Shown here one piece after another: positions 59,461 through 64,000 of a stretch of DNA of 64,000 nucleotides (the first letter of the stretch is position 1; the number at the start of each line of letters is the position of its first letter). The stretch lies in contig NC_092590.1 of NCBI RefSeq assembly GCF_047663525.1, positions 18,102,001 through 18,166,000 of the forward strand. Direction: 5' to 3'. Position numbers and translations under genes: made by a program. Under the pieces are notes generated by a model. It had not been told where the DNA came from. It saw only the letters and a list, made by a program, of their open reading frames with translations, and did not search any database. This DNA comes from Anas platyrhynchos (Eukaryota > Chordata > Aves > Anseriformes > Anatidae).

Positions 59461-62400
59461 CAGTAAGACCTTGGAGTCATTTTCTGTAAGCAGTTTAGTT
59501 TTGCTCACACAGCAGCAGTGCTGCTCACCACTGCTGAAATTTATTCTCAGTCCTGGGTGCTTGTAAGAAGTATGGGTGATTTATGCTAAATTATAGCCTA
59601 AATTCTAAACCAAGTGCAGGTGTGAGATTGTGATGCCTATCCCGGCTTCTGCAGGTGGAAATGTTAGATGATTAATTCTAATTCTGTTGTGGCCTATGTG
59701 GCCCTCAATTTCCCCCTCTACCTTTTAGGCACGTGTGTTCCCAAAAACCTCCACTGTGAGGAGCTGTTTTCTGTCAGTGCAGAAGTCATGGCTCACAGTA
59801 AAAGCTTACTGGGAATACGTGTATATGCGTTTTCCTTTCTGCAGCAAAAGAACTTATTGAGCCTTTTATGGAGTTGAAGAGTTTCTTTCTCTATGGCTCT
59901 GATAAACAGATCAACGACGGCTGATGCCATGAGAAAGCATTTTGAGATTTGCCTGGCTACAAGGCAGCTGTTGTCCCCTGCCTCCCCTCCGGATGTGTTT
60001 CTGCAGCATACAGTGGGCTGCCTGTACATTCCTCAGAATGAGGACAGGTATTTTAAGTAAAAGCAACCGTATTTCTTATTTGCTTGCTGAGGAGTGCTGT
60101 GCAAACTTCCAAACCTTCATGTATATGAATACATGTGGGACTCATGTATTTTTCATTGCATTAGCTGACTTGACAAATATGCCAATTAACAAAAAACATG
60201 AGGGGAAATGGAAAATGTGGCCCAACATTTTATTTCCGTGTTGATGCATTATGATTCCCTTAAAATGTCTTGTCTTATTCTTCAGGGAAGTCTTATCTCA
60301 TCTGCATATGCTGCTCAAAAAGGGCCTGCTTGGAAGATCCAAGCCCAGTCTGCACTCGTGAAGCACCTGCTATGCAGGTAAGTTTTCAAAATGAATGTTT
60401 CTTACAGTGGTTCTGCAAGATACAGATCTGGAGAGAAAACTGGAAATAACAAACTGATGGCAGTGTCATAAAGTATGTTTTTCATCTTCTCTAAGGATGA
60501 AACATATCAGTGATAAAGTGCAAAAAGTTGATAGATGCCAGCTTTGCATGGAAATCTTATGGACTAGGATGTCAATGCCTGCATTTATCTAAAAGGAACC
60601 TGCATGATGTTTCCATAATATAGCTTACATGTGCTGCAGGGTAGCAGTGACCTTCTTTCTGATTTGGATTGCTAGTCTGGCTACACTGGATGGGCTTAGA
60701 GAGAGGGTTGCAAGTAAGGGGAGCACTGCAGCATATAGCCCTGTGGTAGCTCACACATGCCAACAGGATCCTCACTCGGATGTGACATTCTTCCTCATCC
60801 ACAGCAAGGCAGACTTCATGTGGGGATTTGAAGGGTGGAAGTTGAGTGTAAAAAAGTCAGTGCAAAACATGAGCCTTCAGCAATTAACAGGAATTTGGAA
60901 TGGGCACCTCATCAAGGTGATTTTTTTTTTTTTTACTGTTTAGGTAGTATAGGTCTGTACTTTATATAAAAACTGGATCTGTTGGCCTTATTAAGGACAA
61001 AAGAGTGAAAGAGAAAGCTTAACAAACTGAGTCAGGTGTTTCTCTCCAGTTCCTTGGTGAAATTGCCTCTGCCCTGAGGTAATGGGCTCAAGTGTCAAGA
61101 TTTTATTGAAATAAAAAAGAAAGCAAGAGTTAAATGTCTGTGTCAGTAAATCACTGCAACCTTGCAAGGCTGATGAAGAAAAGAAAAGATCAAATCAACT
61201 TCCTATCACAGTATCAGTAGTTTGCCTAATTCAACTTGCTACTGTAAAAAAAAAAAAAAACCTCTACATGAAATCTGATGAAAATATTTTACTTCTGTAA
61301 GAGTTCAGTCCTTTCTTAACCTTGTATAAAGAAATGGAAGAAGCAATTGTTTTCCTTATAACCAGGACTTTTATCGATAATCCACCCATGATTTCTGCTG
61401 GCAAAAGAAATGAGCAAGTCATTATCCAGGACTGATGGTGAACTTAGCCATTTAATGATGTGTAAGAGGAGTGAAATGACTTTGCTTTTTTTGGTTTGAC
61501 AGTTTGTACTTTCTCCTTATATTTCACTACTGTTTTTTTAAAAAAGCTGCTATTTCCATTCATCTTGTAATGCATAATCTAAGATGAGAAAGATGAGTAA
61601 TCGCTGGTCATATCAGTTTCTCATTTTGTCTCACCTTCACTCTGGAGACTTGTACTGAGGAGAGGACAAAATGGGGAATCCTGGGATATGTTGATGCTTG
61701 CATTTTCCAGTGAAGTTACGCTCACTGTGTTCACACAGAGGTGAATCTACGCTGTTGTTCTTCTCATAAAGCTTCCAACTGTAACCTTTCTCCAGAATGC
61801 TTTGACAAATAGACCTGTGGTTTGTGTATAGCTGGAACCCAACAACGGAGATGTGATGAAACTTTGGGTTCTGTGGATAGCTCCTGGCAAGCGATGGCTG
61901 ATCTGATGTAAGGAGCTAATCAGACAAATAGTCAGTGAACCAAACATTATACTCTACGGTGTGTGTACAATTGCCTTGGTAGCTTTCAAAAGAGTGTATT
62001 TATCCTTGTAGCTGGGGATTTTTAAAAGTCCACTTTGTTCTTATGCCTCAAACTATCTTCATTCTTTAAGCCAAAGACACATTCATACTTTCTAGGTTTA
62101 GTAAAAAAAAAAAAAGGGCTTAAATTTTTTGTTGTGTATATCAAGTCTTTGGCCATCATATCTGTCAGTGTCTGTACACTCAAGATATATGCTGTTGTAA
62201 TTGGTCTCCAACTTCAAAATAACCAAGTTAAAAAAAAAAAATGTGAGGAGAGTACTGATATTATCTTTCTAAGGGAAGAATTGAGCACAGAAATAAACTT
62301 GGAACTGTCCTTCACCATCTTTTTAAAAACTGATCAGCCTGTCCATTCTCAAACATGACTGACTTTCTTGCTGGGCAAGAGAATTAGGAGCTAATTCCAG

Positions 62401-63844
62401 ATGACAATTATTGAAGGACCAGTCAGAATTTATTTTCCTACAATACTATTGAAGTTTTCAGACCTACTGATGTAAACTTATTTCAGTATGAAACTGTAGT
62501 TGTGTTCTAGTCCTGTTCTGTTTGGCAGCTTTTGCTCCCTGCTATACTTATGTCAAAACAGGCTCACTGGTGAAATTTGCTTCTTTTTTTTTTTTTTTTC
62601 CCCTAAGATATGCTTCTATGTTGTTTTTTTTTTTCTTCCTAAGTATGTCTGATGTATTTCTTGGTGTTAAGATGTATTACAGATGGACATTTAACTGTTA
62701 GTATTCTTGTTCTTTAATTAAATAAAATTTAATTAAGCTCCTGGAAAAATGGACAGGTATTTTGCTTAAAAAGCAAAGCATGTTTAGGTCTTCAAAAATA
62801 AATTACCCTCTGTGCTGATTGTCTGTAGACTTTTTTTTTAATTGCACTCTAATGGAGCACCATGTGCCTGAGTGGGGACACATTCTCTGGTAATGTGTAA
62901 TTGGGTGGTGTCTGACTTTAATGTGGACTGCACGCAGAAGTGGGTTTAAAATCAAAGAGTTGGAGAACAAGTGAGAAGATAACTTTTCATATCTCAGCAG
63001 GCTAGTGCTGAGAAGCTTGTCATGGAATTTCTGGACAGATTTTACAGATGCCAGAGGCTTAGATATTTTGTATATACTTCAACCCAGCAGAGCCTCCCTG
63101 GCATGTTCTCTGCCTCAGTGGCAGTGTTAAATTTTATGACAGTGTTTTACAAGTGAAACAAGATACTCTAGGGGTGGTGTCTTGCCATCTGAAAAGAGAT
63201 ACTACGGGGATGATGCCCTGATACCACTGTGAAACCTCAACCCCTTTGTTTCAGCAGCAACATTTCCAAGAGAGACACCCACACATACATTCCTATTTCC
63301 TATATCATCAGGTCAATTATGATACTGAAAATGGCTTTGGAGGATGTAAGAATTGAAAGTCTCTTTTGCCCTAGGTGGTAGGTGTCAGCACAGCTGCTGG
63401 TTTTAGTCTGTGTGGTGTTAAAAACAATTTAAGTTTGTGGTAGTGAACTACTGACTTGATTAGTAATTTGACTCCTCTTTTTCATTTTGTTCTTTATTTC
63501 TTGGAGATCAGCTGTTGAACTGTGGGGGCATTCAACTCCTAGAGCCCTGGGAAGGCATACTATTAGTGGAAGTTCAGAAATTATACTTTATCATGAGACC
63601 TGGAGTGGTTTCTCTGTGGTGGTTACCTTAAGAAGGTGCTTGCAGGCTTCTGAGGATAATATCTGCTAACAGTGCCAGAAAATCCACAGGTTCAATTTTG
63701 TGTGCAAAATTGAATTTTTGAGCAGCTGCTAATGTGATCCTTTTAGAATTACTTTTCCTTCTGTCTATAATCAGCAGAATTCGTCTGCCTCGGTATTTTG
63801 GGTGACCCGCTCTAAGCACCCACTGTACTTCCTCTCTTTGCTAG
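59461..63844. other. AT-rich intergenic stretch with possible transcript exons
   Basis: No protein gene recognised. Simple A/T runs lie at 60921-60934, 61244-61260, 62103-62115 and 62584-62600, and an AT-rich inverted repeat at 62714-62736. It holds the exon-like block at 60286-60377. Confidence 0.45.
60286..60377 (+). ncRNA. Exon-like block of an unrecognised transcript
   Basis: A pyrimidine-rich TCTTGTCTTATTCTTCAG precedes 92 bases that end TATGCAG and are followed by a near-consensus GTAAGTTTT donor. One frame is open throughout (KSYLICICCSKRACLEDPSP and on), but I do not recognise it, so an lncRNA exon is as likely as a coding one. The splice signals are the only evidence. Confidence 0.25.
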
Positions 63845-63893
63845 GGATTGTGTTCTTAGTGGCACACCACCGAGAGAATGGCTACCACAGCAG
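63845..63893 (+). other. Exon-like block with a good start codon near the window end
   Basis: CTTCCTCTCTTTGCTAG precedes 49 bases ending CCACAGCAG, followed by GTACTA. An ATG at 63878 in a good context (A at -3, G at +4) would give Met-Ala-Thr-Thr-Ala before the donor. It could be the first coding exon of a plus-strand gene running off the window. The donor is weaker than consensus. Confidence 0.25.
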
Positions 63894-64000
63894 GTACTAT
63901 CAAACTTGTCATTTCTTCCTTTCCTACTTCATCCCCTTTTCTCTTGGTCCATAAAAGTTTTTAGCCATGACAGTATTTCTATTTGGTTCACGGTCTAACA

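Overview
This is a vertebrate nuclear window, almost certainly from a bird. It holds large spliced genes with GT/AG introns, several CR1 retroposon fragments (the dominant avian LINE), and the order YTHDC1, UGT2A-type glucuronosyltransferase, SULT1B1, SULT1E1. I cannot name the species. All gene calls come from reading splice sites and translated exons against remembered families; no search was run.

Region by region. (1) 1-20194, plus strand: YTHDC1, the nuclear m6A reader. Sixteen coding exons lie in the window and the first lies upstream. The exons join in frame to 693 codons including the stop. The 3'UTR and possible poly(A) sites run to about 22.2 kb. (2) 22.3-35.7 kb, minus strand: a UDP-glucuronosyltransferase locus (UGT2A1-like) that meets YTHDC1 tail to tail. 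It has three complete alternative first exons (29588-30311, 32517-33231, 34951-35686) and one common set of exons 2-6 (27481 down to 23508). Each first exon ends after the first base of a glycine codon and fits the common exons exactly, giving enzymes of about 529, 526 and 533 residues. (3) 35.7-42.6 kb: mostly non-coding, with CR1 pieces and an unassigned minus-strand open frame at 39.7-40.0 kb that carries a dynein light chain-like KGTQT motif. (4) 42.6-47.5 kb, minus strand, in a GC-rich block: two compact cytosolic sulfotransferase genes in tandem, SULT1B1-like (296 aa) and SULT1E1-like (294 aa), with matching intron phases. (5) 48-64 kb: AT-rich and apparently free of recognisable protein genes. 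It holds a 21-bp heptad-encoding minisatellite, CR1 fragments, simple repeats, a minus-strand retroviral LTR fossil with a very uniform 13-bp minisatellite inside it, and one or two exon-like blocks on the plus strand that may belong to an unrecognised transcript.

Together the UGT and SULT genes form a phase II conjugation cluster for steroids, thyroid hormone, phenols and xenobiotics: UGTs act in the ER lumen and SULTs in the cytosol. YTHDC1 is an unrelated housekeeping neighbour. The most notable features are the UGT first-exon array, the LTR minisatellite, the 21-bp heptad repeat, strong inverted repeats in YTHDC1 and UGT introns, and the unassigned ORF. I found no convincing wholly new system.
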